Source of the DNA: Conidiobolus incongruus B7586 | Lineage: Eukaryota; Entomophthoromycota; Entomophthoromycetes; Entomophthorales; Conidiobolaceae | DNA length: 11,277 bases | Direction: 5' to 3' | Assembly (NCBI GenBank): GCA_000697335.1 | Contig: JNEM01010964.1 | Coordinates: 1 to 11,277 of the forward strand | Shown here: positions 1-9,015 of the stretch, one piece after another | Numbering within the stretch: the first letter of the stretch is position 1 | How the letters are laid out: every line of letters starts with the position of its first letter | Program-made: the position numbers and the translations under genes | Notes under the pieces: generated by a model | Told to the model about the DNA's origin: nothing | Seen by the model: only the letters and a program-made list of their open reading frames with translations | Database searches by the model: none

Positions 1-700
1 TTATTATTAATAATAAATAAGTATATTAGTTTTTTATTATTTCTCAATATAATTATATATTATTAATTATATTTATATTTTATAATTCTATTACGATTTT
101 AATTTTAATTTAATATTCTCTTTTATATAAATTGTTTATTTCAATATTAAAAAGTTCTTGAGCTTAATATTTTGGATATAATTAAATAATTTCCAAAATG
201 AAATATAAATATTATATTATTGAATAATAACATAAGCATAGAATAATTTCATTTAAATCTATGAAACAACTAATATATACAAATAAAATTCAAATTGATC
301 ATTAATTTTATATAGAAAAAAAAATCTTATTTCCATAAAACATATCAAAAATATAAGTTTTATATATAATTGATCATAATATCATATTAATTAAAATATA
401 AAGCCAGCAAAATTAACTATTATTTGATATAACGTATATAGTATTGACATCAAGTTTATTTTGAATAAATTTTTTGAAACATTATCTTTGAATTTTAATT
501 TTGTCTCTCAAAGTTCTATATAAAGATTAAATTATTAAGTATAAAAATTTTATTAATACAGATTAATTTAAATTAATTTTTCCTCAACTTAAATACTAGA
601 AATAAAAGTTTGAAATGAATTGCTTCATAAATATTAATACTATGTAATATTTCCGAGTATCTTTGAGATAGGATATCTGAATTATCTATAACTGAATACA
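1..700. other. AT-rich intergenic DNA, no gene seen
   Basis: No reading frame of useful length, tRNA-like T-arm or GC-richer patch was seen. The DNA is almost entirely A+T with short oligo-A and oligo-T runs. The composition starts to change near 650, leading into the GC-richer island. Confidence 0.6.
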
Positions 701-1145
701 ATATAGCATGGCTGTGATGAGTTAAGCCGAATAACGTAATCGATAAATATATATTGCTGCGGATCGCGAGATCTGCTCGCTATTCAACTTTAACCGTCCG
801 TCATGATCACTAATATACGCCACTCACAATTACCAGACACAATCTTGCACAAAAGAAAATTCCAGGCTATAACTGTAATTATAGTTTCAACACATTGGCA
901 AAGAACTAACCACACTTTAGTCACTGGGCACCTATTCGCTCGGGGATCATCTTGATCAGGGCCAAGCTCTACACCTTGATATTTTAATAAAACCCTTTTA
1001 AGCATCTCGCTAGTCGACCTTGGCCCGTTTAATGGAATCTACGTGATCTTTATTGCAAGTCTTCTAGCAAGAAGACCTGCAATACCATTATTTAAACTAA
1101 TGAATTAATTTTTCATGTTGATTCCAAAAAGAGGCTGTTTTTGGT
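700..1145. other. GC-richer island with inverted repeats; unassigned, possibly a structured RNA gene
   Basis: Hand counting gives 150 G/C in the 360 bases from 721 to 1080, against roughly 10-25% in the flanks. The island holds several inverted repeats: GCGAG at 766-770 with CTCGC at 776-780; GGGCCAAG at 959-966 with CTTGGCCC at 1019-1026; TGGAATC at 1033-1039 with GATTCCA at 1120-1126, enclosing the strong hairpin at 1051-1084; and CCAAAAA at 1124-1130 with TTTTTGG at 1138-1144, which competes with the previous one. T5 runs that could stop RNA polymerase III on the plus strand lie at 1109-1113 and 1138-1142. A 71-codon minus-strand frame (790-1005) and a 50-codon plus-strand frame (803-955) are both open, but neither product is recognisable and they overlap on opposite strands. 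I did not recognise SRP, RNase P, spliceosomal or 5S RNA. A decayed protein gene or a foreign insertion is equally possible. The strand is unknown. Confidence 0.4.
1051..1084. repeat. Strong hairpin, 15-bp arms and 4-base loop
   Basis: The left arm is 1051-1065 and the right arm 1070-1084, with the loop AGCA. Fourteen of 15 positions pair perfectly. The odd pair (1058 with 1077) is an A/C mismatch in a plus-strand RNA but becomes a G-U wobble in a minus-strand RNA, so the fold is slightly better on the minus strand. The arms include GC-containing blocks, so this is not a chance fold of plain A/T sequence. I saw no target-site duplication that would mark it as a mobile element. Confidence 0.75.
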
Positions 1146-3388
1146 CAAATTTAGAATGTTTACGATTTGAGATTATAATCCAAATATACTCAGTATATTG
1201 ATATATTAATTATCAAGGAAAAAATTCATACATATTATGGCTTATAAATCTTTTAATATTTTAAGATTTCTAAATATTAAGTTTAATAAATCCATAGTAA
1301 AGTTATTGACTAAATGTCAGAAAAAAAAGAAGATATAATATATTAACATATTATTACTTATCAAATAATTTTTAATTGATGTATCTAAATTATATATAGA
1401 AAATTTAATTTTTGAAAATAAATTAAGTATAATCAGAGAAATATTTAAAATGAAATTAATCTAATTTAATTTTTAAATTAATATATTTTAAATTAATTGT
1501 AAAAGTATCTAATTTAAAATTTAGAAGTATTGAATAAGTAATAATTGAAAAAAAGATTATAATATTTAAAAATTATCTTTATATCAATTTCATTTTCATA
1601 TTGATCGATATATCAGTATCTATATGTTTGGTTATGATTAATATATCATCAATAAGTAACTTTATAAAATGAATGTTACATTAACTTACAAATGAATTAT
1701 AAGAGTAAAAATTACATAATTGCATTGATTCAATATGACTAAAATTCAAAGTATAAGTACAATATTCAATGTAAATAAGATATTTCATCAGGTTAAAAAA
1801 GAATTTGTGAATCAATTTAATATTATGTGACGGCGAATATTGTAGTAATCAGAATATCTGTTAGCAACTATAACTATACAGTAATAATCAAATTATTGAG
1901 TTTTTAGCTTTTAAAAACAATATTATTTTTACTTATTCTTTAGTACTAATATATTGGGCATTTAATAATTTCTGGATGTTAGAATCAAAAATGCAATTTG
2001 TATTTTTCATGATATTAAATATTGTAATGGAATTAGAACTCATATTTTATTGCTTCAACTATATAAAACTGTCCTATTTATTTACTATTAATTATAGGCA
2101 AAATATGAATTTTAATATGAGATGGAGATGTTTTGAAGCTTTGAAGATTTCATTCAAATTGTTGATGGTGATTAATTCAAATTGTTATACAAATGGTGTA
2201 AATTGGATAATCAAAGGTTTAAAATAGGTCAGTCTTAGAACTTAGGGCATGCTAGGAATTGTTCAAGCCAATATATTTTCAATAAGTCCTTTGATCAACT
2301 TAACCAGGCTAAGTTAATTGAACTAATTCATTATATCAACAAATCTAACTTGAACACTTTATTACTACCATGAAATCAATTACATTTACGTTACAGAGGT
2401 GAGTTAATATCATAACTTTATCATGCTTCTCTTCATTTACATATCATTTTTTAATGTATTCAATACCTGTGATCTTTATTTATGAAGTATATAGGGTTTC
2501 ATTATTTTCCATTAATGTAATTTTGAGCACTTCCATATTATATTCATTTTCCAGAGCAATTAAATTATAATAATATTAGGATTGTTTTCATTCATGGATT
2601 AATACTAATTAAGTAAATAGTTTTTCGATTGTTATTATATTAATATTCAACAAAGCTCTGTTTTACTATTAGCCACTATATATACCCTTTATTGTTATAT
2701 TACTTTTATTGAATAATTATAGTGATTGAGATCAACATATGGCGATCCAATTTAAGCATATAACAACAAACCAAACTCTAAGTTTTATAAATTTTTTTAT
2801 TCAAAACTATCAGCTCTAACAACTCAGTCTAGTTTCTCAATCTTTTTGTAATTTAATGATTACTCATAATGTATAATATCGTAACTACTATATTGAAAAT
2901 ATTTTACGGCTGGATCCCATAAATTTTGAATATATTAGCCCACATTCCTTATATTGCTTCTTTTTTCTTCTAGTAACTTTAATCAGTTTTTCATTTGGGT
3001 ACTAAATATTGAGTTGGCTACCGATATGGTGCATATGGTTATTTTTAATTTCTAAATTAATGATTAATTATTTAAAAACAATAAATTATTTTACATACGA
3101 AGCAACTCTACTCCCTAATGGAATACTTTTCATTCTCCGCAATACTCTCATCGTTGTCATTAAGCAAGAAGATTGATATAGCATAAAGAAAATCTTATCA
3201 TTTTACGCATCAAATACTATACCAAAAAGCTGAGCAGAGATATTTTAAAGGGAAAGGGGCATAGTTGAAATTTACTCAATTTGATTTTATTCGGTAAAAT
3301 TTGCAAGAAAACATAATAAATTTTGGTTTTATTTTCAAAATATTTTAAACATTGGATCTGGATTTGATGATTGTACTAATTTTGTGGC
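1146..3388. other. Intergenic DNA, no supported gene
   Basis: 1146-1970 is an AT desert. 2220-3290 is somewhat richer in G+C and contains a weak inverted repeat (AACTTA at 2297-2302 with TAAGTT at 2310-2315) and a TATATATA at 2677-2684. That TATA lies 55 bp before a 26-codon frame starting at 2739, which I do not trust. An 83-codon plus-strand frame at 1976-2227 is rich in Phe, Ile, Asn and Leu, as random AT-rich DNA would be, and resembles nothing I know. The patch at 3100-3280 has a short minus-strand acidic frame with no homology I can name. Confidence 0.55.
3328..3333 (-). terminator. Candidate poly(A) signal of the homeobox gene
   Basis: TTTATT on the plus strand reads AATAAA on the minus strand, about 55 bases beyond the TAA stop of the homeobox gene. 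Distance and orientation fit a 3'-end processing signal. AATAAA is common by chance in DNA this AT-rich, so position is the main support. Confidence 0.4.
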
Positions 3389-4447
3389 TTAATTGTCGGA
3401 ATGGGTTGATGATATAGAGGAATCCGAAATAGCCATATTTTGTTCCATTTGATAGTTGCTATGATTCATTGAATAAGTGTTATTTGCAATGATACTATCG
3501 TTTGGCATATATCCAGGAGTAAATGGAGATGGCGTTAACTGATCGTAATTAACAGAACTCATATCTGTGGGCTGATAGTCTATATTCTGACCAAATTGGA
3601 GACCGAACTGAGGTTGTGATGATGCTCCCATAAAACTCAATTGGGTCATTGAAGGGTTGGGATGATGGTAATAGTATGGCATTAGAGTAGGTGGAGATGT
3701 CATTGAAATCATATTATATTGAGATGAATCTCCAGGCTGTGAAGAATTAAAATCTGGTCCATTAGCTAATGCTAAGTCCTTGGTGTCATAACTAACAAAC
3801 GGAGGAGTAGACCAAGTAGAGAAAATCTCGGAGGCATTTTCAGGTGAAATCTGGGATTGGGCAGGGTAATAATTCAAAGTCTGAGTCATCTTATGCAGAT
3901 TATTGGCAAGAAGTGACATACCCGAAGGCTCCATGGCATTAGATGCACTGGATTGCTCTTCAGATATTGCACTGGGACCATCTGTAGATGTTGAAGTTCC
4001 ATTGGTTTTTAGTTGAAACTCTCTTGGGAGGAATTCTCCCATTAAAGAGTGATAATTACTTTGCCAATTTGAAAGTAAATCAGGATTACCACAGAATGTC
4101 AATGGTAAATAAGGAGGTACTTCGTCGGGATTGTCTTTCTCCTTTTTGATCTTAGCACGATGATTTTGGAACCACACTTGGATTTCGCGTGGCTTCATAC
4201 CGACGGTTTTACTGAGCTCATGGCGTTGTTCGGGAGTTGGCCTCGGGTTCCGAAGAAAGAAATGCGTTAAAATTTTGGTTTGGTGAGGCTTCAATCTGTT
4301 ACGTCGTTTGATTGTACCTTGCATTTTCAAATTATTGTCCTGATGGTCCTGGCATTCAGGTGGGTCTATATGTGGCTGGGGGATAAGATGATTTGCAGTA
4401 AATTGAGGTAGATGATACATGGACAAATGAGAGATTTGAGACTCCAT
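3389..4447 (-). CDS. Homeobox transcription factor, 352 aa, single exon
   Basis: This is a nuclear DNA-binding regulator. The homeodomain spans about residues 45-104 and has the standard 60-residue length with no three-residue TALE insertion. Basic residues at 47-49 form the N-terminal arm. Leu60 and Phe64 are the helix-1 core (homeodomain positions 16 and 20). Helix 3 reads EIQVWFQNHRAKIKK, so Trp48, Phe49, Gln50, Asn51 and Arg53 in homeodomain numbering are all present. Position 52 is His rather than the usual Arg. Gln50 and Asn51 predict recognition of a TAAT-type core. Residues from about 110 to the end are Ser/Asn/Gln/Pro/Tyr-rich and look disordered, as in fungal Phx1/Pho2/Yox1-type regulators, which probably makes this an activation or interaction tail. 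The start is fixed by an in-frame stop at 4487-4489 with no other ATG between; its context has A at -3 and G at +4. No intron is needed. The exact orthologue and target genes cannot be told, so no symbol is given. Confidence 0.93.
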   Translation of the reverse strand: MESQISHLSMYHLPQFTANHLIPQPHIDPPECQDHQDNNLKMQGTIKRRNRLKPHQTKILTHFFLRNPRPTPEQRHELSKTVGMKPREIQVWFQNHRAKIKKEKDNPDEVPPYLPLTFCGNPDLLSNWQSNYHSLMGEFLPREFQLKTNGTSTSTDGPSAISEEQSSASNAMEPSGMSLLANNLHKMTQTLNYYPAQSQISPENASEIFSTWSTPPFVSYDTKDLALANGPDFNSSQPGDSSQYNMISMTSPPTLMPYYYHHPNPSMTQLSFMGASSQPQFGLQFGQNIDYQPTDMSSVNYDQLTPSPFTPGYMPNDSIIANNTYSMNHSNYQMEQNMAISDSSISSTHSDN

Positions 4448-4563
4448 TATGAATAAGAGGTAACAGAGAAGAAAATAACAGAAAATTTATGTGGTTTATA
4501 GTATCAGAAGTGTTTAAAACACCCGATAGCCATGGTTCAAGAGGGATGAAGGAAATTAAAGGG

Positions 4564-4571
4564 TTTATATA
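4564..4571 (-). promoter_or_regulatory. TATA box of the homeobox gene
   Basis: The minus strand reads TATATAAA, ending 117 bases upstream of the start codon. If transcription starts about 30 bases downstream, the leader is about 85-90 bases. A pyrimidine-rich stretch follows it on the minus strand. A second, weaker TATAAA-like site lies near 4497-4503. Confidence 0.5.
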
Positions 4572-4675
4572 CTAAAACTCCGCAAATCAAATTCGAGATC
4601 CAAACAGTTGAAGAATTTTATTGATGAGTTGTCAAATTGAAAGTCCTCAGATCAATTTCAAATTCTTGAGAAATG

Positions 4676-4680
4676 ATTGG
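4676..4680 (-). promoter_or_regulatory. CCAAT box upstream of the homeobox gene
   Basis: ATTGG on the plus strand, in the context AGCCAATCA on the minus strand, lies about 105 bases upstream of the TATA box. Flanks and distance suit an NF-Y/HAP site. It is a single copy, so chance is possible. Another CCAAT in the opposite orientation lies at 4843-4847. Confidence 0.35.
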
Positions 4681-5218
4681 CTGAACACTTGGGAGTTAGT
4701 GAAATTGATGAAATCCGACCATATTGCAACTGGATTCGTAATATCCAAGTTTAATTGATAATCAGTGATTAAGTTTATTTAATTTCCTCAATTGGCAAAT
4801 CAAACAGCTTGTAATTGAACAATGAGATGATATCACCCTAAGCCAATGAAACATCAATACCCTTCATTTGAATAAACACAAACTTGCAATTGAGGTTCAA
4901 TATATAATGAAAATTTACTATAATCACAATAGTGCAAAAATTTCCTGAAATTCTAAATATAATTTCTAGATTATTCATAGCAAAAAATGATTGAAACATT
5001 ATTGACCCATATTACAATAACATCAAGAATAGGACTAAGATTTATAACAATAGCTCTAAATACTTACTAATACATCAATCAAAATAATTAATATTTTCAA
5101 CTAAAAATTCATACAACAATACTAAGTACATAAAAGTATCAAATACAGGATCCCAAAGATGCATCCAATGGGAAATACTAAATCAAGAATACCAGAATAC
5201 TTTAATAAGGAGTGGGGT

Positions 5219-5254
5219 CTTTGTTTCATCAAAATCTCGAAACAAAGTTTTGAT
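5219..5254. repeat. Interlocked inverted repeats (circularly permuted arms)
   Basis: CTTTGTTTC at 5219-5227 is perfectly complementary to GAAACAAAG at 5239-5247. The adjoining ATCAAAA at 5228-5234 is perfectly complementary to TTTTGAT at 5248-5254. The order is therefore A-B-A'-B': the right half is the reverse complement of the left half with its two blocks swapped. The two helices compete, since the connecting loops of zero bases leave no room for a full pseudoknot. No coding role is seen. Confidence 0.6.
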
Positions 5255-5849
5255 TTTGGTTTCTAGATGAATTTGGTACTTTTCCAGAACATGATTAATA
5301 TTTCACCAAATTTAGTATTTCTTTAAAATATTTTTGTTAATATAATGTTTAACAGTAAAATATTGATTGGTATGTTTTTAAAAAGGATCCTATACAATGT
5401 TTCAGTAATAATACAATCTATGGAATAAAATAATCATCGAAATATAATTAATATTAAAGATACTTTTGTTGAAATAACAAGAATGTTTATAATCAAGTTA
5501 TACGTTTTAAAAAATTTGATTTAACTCTTGCCATCATATTGACAAATATATCAAATCATTCCGTCATTATTGAGATATTTTTAAATATTGAACTTAATTG
5601 AATATTTGAATATCAAAACTTTTAATTATATTTATAATATAATACTTTTGAAAAAACATACTATTAGTAATCAATTATACAATTAAAACAGAAATAATTC
5701 TTAATATTTATTAGATTATTTATAATAACTCATAATCTTTTATCTATTAGTTTAAATTTAAATGAGACTATTGTCAAATTAAGTTCAAATAAATTATTAA
5801 CATAAAATTTTAAAACAAAATATATAATATAATATTTACACTCTTTTTT

Positions 5850-6275
5850 ATTATCAATAACTTTTCACTATATTTTTAGCAAGCTTTTAATATATAGAAA
5901 AAGAGTTCTTTTGATTAAAGACTAAAATTTAATCTTTTATAAACCAATTAAATTTATTTACAAAAAATTTTAATTTTACAAGTATATTTTTTTAATTGGC
6001 TAAAGCAATTATAGTTGAATAGGTTATAACCTAATTATTATATTAAATACTATAGATTTTCCTAATTAAGAAATTTTTTACTTCTTTATATTTATATGTT
6101 TTATAATTACTTTGTTAAATAATAAGTATATTTAAGTTATATTAAAAGTACTAATTAAAAATTCCTATTAATTAATTACTTTTTAAGGGTTAGATAATAG
6201 TATCATATGTTATTTAACTTATTATAATAATTAATATTAATAAAACATTTATATAACTAATATCATAATATTATA
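5850..6275. repeat. Dispersed repeat, copy 1
   Basis: This stretch aligns in the same orientation with the DNA from 10530 to the window end. The clearest part is 5851-5952 against 10532-10633. Shared blocks include ATAACTTTT, TTTTAGCAA, ATTAAAGA, TAAAATTT and AATTAAATTT in the same order and spacing, at roughly three-quarters identity by eye. Weaker similarity continues to about 6150. A second matching block at 6241-6275 corresponds to 11230-11265, so copy 2 carries roughly 300 bases that copy 1 lacks. Boundaries are approximate, no terminal repeats or coding frame were seen, and the family is unknown. Confidence 0.6.
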
Positions 6276-8321
6276 ATACTATAATAATTATCTATCTATA
6301 ATAATTATGTATTTTTAATATATTGATTACTTGATTAATAATTAAAGCAATAATGGTTGAAAATAATTTTTTCAATATTAAAAAATTTTAGAAAATTCCC
6401 TTTTAGCTTTAAAGTATTGAACTTGAAGATAGATAGTAAATGTTAATAAACTATTATTTTAATAAGTTGTTTATGAATTTTACAATGATTTTAAAAGATT
6501 TATGGATAAGTTTTAATAATACCATTATAAAAATTTTGATAGTTAATATTTAATTTAAAAATGATTAAAAAAATAAATTTTTAATAAAAAAATATTATAC
6601 ATATATATATAGTTTAATAATATATATTATCCTATTCACTTAATATACATTCTTTTTTGATATTAATAATATGTTTGAAAAATCAGAAATTAAAAAAATT
6701 ACTAATTTCTTTAATTATGAGGTAATATTACTTAAGCTTATTTAATTACATAAATTGAATTATTGTCATCATTACTATTTTATTAAAATGAGATAAATTA
6801 AATCATTAGGGAATCTTTTTGAGTTTATTATAATAGTCGGTGAATTAATAAGGCACCACCAAATTAAAATTTGAAAATATTACAAGAAACTTTTGATCAT
6901 GTAATATACATGTGAATAAAAACTAACAAAGAGTTGGAATTTTAAAATTGATTTGCATTAAAAATTAAAAGTTAAAGTTCAAAGTATGATTAGAAATATT
7001 CAATTAAGCTTCAACTGCATTATTAAATAGTAGACTATATTATTATGTATATTTATTATGATTTAATTTAAAAACTATTGAAATTGATTTAAAAAACCGA
7101 AATTCCATTGATCACATCATTCCGAATTGGTCAAATGACTATTTTTAATTGATTAATAATATGATAGTAATTTTTAAATCATTATATGATTTTCATGAAG
7201 GGTGTTTAAATAAATATCAGTCTAATTTTATTAAATTGATAAAATAAAAATTTGAAATTTGGATAATTCTGCTTTGAAAATTGAGTTATTATATGATAAT
7301 TTTTGACTATGAATTTAAAAGTAGTCCTGGATGAATATAAAATTAGTTATTAAAAGTAACTTAACATATTTTATAAAAGTAGGTTATTATGTTAAAACCA
7401 GAAAGAATATTTTACTAAATTGCAAGTGTTATGAAAATATATAAGTAACCTTACACATTAAAAATGCATATATATTATATTATATTGAGGTATTATTACA
7501 ATGGTCATCACTCTACAAACTCTACATATATTTAATTAAATTGTAGAATTTCTCCAACTTTTATCAACATTAAAAATGTAAAAGTTAACCATTTCTATAT
7601 CATACTAAAAGCATTGAATATTACTATAGGGATGCATATTTTGTAATTATAAATATAACTTATATAAGATTATTTTAATCGGTGATTTTTGAACCATAAA
7701 TTTTAAAATTTGGTTAGTTTATTAATTGTAATAATAATTATTTTTATTTTTAAATATGTTTCAAATTTTAATAATATTAGTAAGTTTTATAAAAATTGAA
7801 TTGTTTAAATATTATTTGAAAAAAAATAGTGAATAAAATATACTACAATTATCCTCAGACATATATTTAGTCATTTCACCCTTTGTTATTATTTTTGCTC
7901 AAGTAAAATAAGATTGGATTTTGAAATTATAATAATGATTGGACTCCTATCTAATGTTGAAATAATATTTATTAGATTGTATTCAATTGAGTCTAGTGAA
8001 TAGCAGAATAAATATAAAAACATTTATAATTAAATAATTATATTGACATTTTGATTAATTATGATAACAATCAATGGTTTTATAAAAATATTTTAGTCAA
8101 TTAATACAACATTCGATTATATGAGGTACTTGGTAAGTTTCATCTGGTAATCTATTAGCTTGATTTGTATGATATATATATGGGAATTGAAACTATTCGA
8201 AAGCAATAGATTCAAATATAGTTATTACATAAACTAATTATACAATTATTATTTCCAATTATAACCTATCTAAAAAATTGATAATATATATTTCAATAAA
8301 TTTATATTGATAAAGTTGAAA

Positions 8322-8609
8322 TTAATTAATTTGATTAGTTTGCATATCTTGTTGAATTTCCTTCACTTGATAGTGTGTTAATTCTTTTCTAGGTTTATTA
8401 GGGCAACTAGGGAAAAGATATAAATATTGTTAAAACAATGTAAATATTTACCTTTCAAAGTATCTACTATAAGGTTGGTAAATTGCTTGCTCATTTAATA
8501 AGGTACATTTGTATTGGACTAATCCGAAATATTCGCATTTGTGTTTAACTAATTCTAGAGTTGTGTCGTGTTCATTTTTATTATATATTGTTAGTGTATC
8601 TTGGGACAT
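8322..8609 (-). CDS. SOM1: Som1-like subunit of the mitochondrial inner-membrane protease, two exons, 80 aa
   Basis: Exon 1 is complement(8452..8609) and exon 2 complement(8322..8406); the intron splits a Ser codon (residue 53). Yeast Som1 is a small protein needed for Imp1 activity in the inner-membrane peptidase that trims proteins sorted to the intermembrane space. The match is to the conserved Som1 core as I remember it from yeast. CEYFGLVQYKC (residues 25-35) has the spacing of C-x4-LVQ-W-x-C, and 19 residues later, as in yeast, comes QPYSRYFESC (45-54), with P, R, FE and C aligned, followed by a Tyr-Gln-Val near residue 65. The third yeast Cys is Tyr44 here. An in-frame TGA four codons upstream fixes the start, and A lies at -3. 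There is no obvious presequence, as in yeast. If the intron were retained, translation would stop after 53 residues. The gene is divergent from the IF1 gene and may share its promoter. Confidence 0.85.
8407..8451 (-). other. 45-bp spliceosomal intron in the Som1-like gene
   Basis: On the minus strand the intron begins GTAAAT and ends CCCTAG after a pyrimidine-rich TTTTCC stretch, with a TTTTAAC branch-site-like sequence about 20 bases before its end. It is phase 2. Splicing restores the conserved FE-S-C motif across the junction, which strongly supports both boundaries. Unspliced RNA meets TAA at once. Confidence 0.85.
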
Positions 8610-8812
8610 TATATTTAATCAATGTTTTTTATTAGGTTCAAACAAGGAATCAACTATCTATTTGGAAATTTTAATATAGATAACTATGGTATTATAATAT
8701 TATTTATTATTTCATTATCTCAAATTCAGTTATTGAATGTTAGGAATGAAATTGATAAAATCGTCACCAAAAAATTTGAATAATTTCGAGACTTGACATG
8801 TACTGAAAATGA

Positions 8813-8879
8813 CCAATTAATTATAAAAATAAACTCATTAACCAATTTCGTATTGATAAAATTAACCAATCAATCCAAT
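8813..8879 (+). promoter_or_regulatory. Cluster of four CCAAT boxes (HAP/NF-Y type)
   Basis: CCAAT occurs at 8813-8817, 8842-8846, 8866-8870 and 8875-8879, all on the plus strand and 58-124 bases upstream of the IF1 TATA box. C is rare in this DNA, so four copies in 67 bases stand well above the background, and no CCAAT on the opposite strand lies in this intergenic region. In fungi the Hap2/3/5 complex binds CCAAT and controls nuclear genes for respiration, which suits the IF1 gene and possibly the Som1-like gene. Confidence 0.6.
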
Positions 8880-8936
8880 AATTGATAGTCACAATTCAAA
8901 TTTTTTGAAATCCTTCTAGCTCCCACAAATTTCAGT

Positions 8937-8946
8937 TATATATAAA
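8937..8946 (+). promoter_or_regulatory. TATA box of the IF1 gene
   Basis: TATATATAAA ends 69 bases before the start codon. With initiation 30-40 bases downstream, the leader would be short. A TGACGT (CRE/ATF half-site-like) lies just downstream at 8955-8960, inside the probable leader or initiation region, so its role is unclear. Confidence 0.5.
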
Positions 8947-9015
8947 TATTAGGATGACGTTAAAAATTTACAAACTTGTCACCTTTGTACTATATTATTA
9001 CTCTAAAAACCTAAA

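Larger units (their letters stand above)
4700..8321. other. Long AT-rich gene-free stretch
   Basis: No reading frame with a recognisable product was found on either strand, and no tRNA-like T-arm. The longest suggestive frame is a 35-codon plus-strand one from 5160, too short and without homology. The stretch holds the permuted inverted repeat at 5219-5254 and the dispersed repeat at about 5850-6275, each listed separately. A slightly GC-richer patch at 7095-7140 is unexplained. Confidence 0.55.
8610..9015. promoter_or_regulatory. Divergent promoter between the Som1-like and IF1 genes
   Basis: These 406 bases separate two start codons facing away from each other, so both promoters must lie here or overlap. 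The half nearer IF1 has a CCAAT cluster and a TATA box. The half nearer the Som1-like gene is very AT-rich and has no single clear TATA site. An 11-base direct repeat, ATTGATAAAAT, sits at 8751-8761 and 8852-8862, each followed within a few bases by ACCAA; it contains a GATAA core. Confidence 0.6.

Noticed and set aside
790-1005. 71-codon minus-strand frame in the GC-richer island
   Set aside because: The product matches no family I know, and a plus-strand frame over the same bases is also open. Open frames are expected by chance once G+C rises. It is described with the island, not as a gene.
1976-2227. 83-codon plus-strand frame
   Set aside because: Its composition (Phe, Ile, Leu, Asn, Met, Tyr) is what random AT-rich DNA yields. 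There is no domain and no signature, and no GC rise comparable with the three real genes.
3110-3200. Short acidic minus-strand frame downstream of the homeobox gene, suspected extra 3' exon
   Set aside because: The homeobox frame ends in its own stop, followed by a poly(A) hexamer at a normal distance. No splice sites linking the two were seen.
5160-5267. 35-codon plus-strand frame starting MHPMGNTKSR
   Set aside because: The residue mix looks protein-like, but it is short, has no homology I can name, no promoter or splice partner is visible, and it overlaps the permuted inverted repeat.
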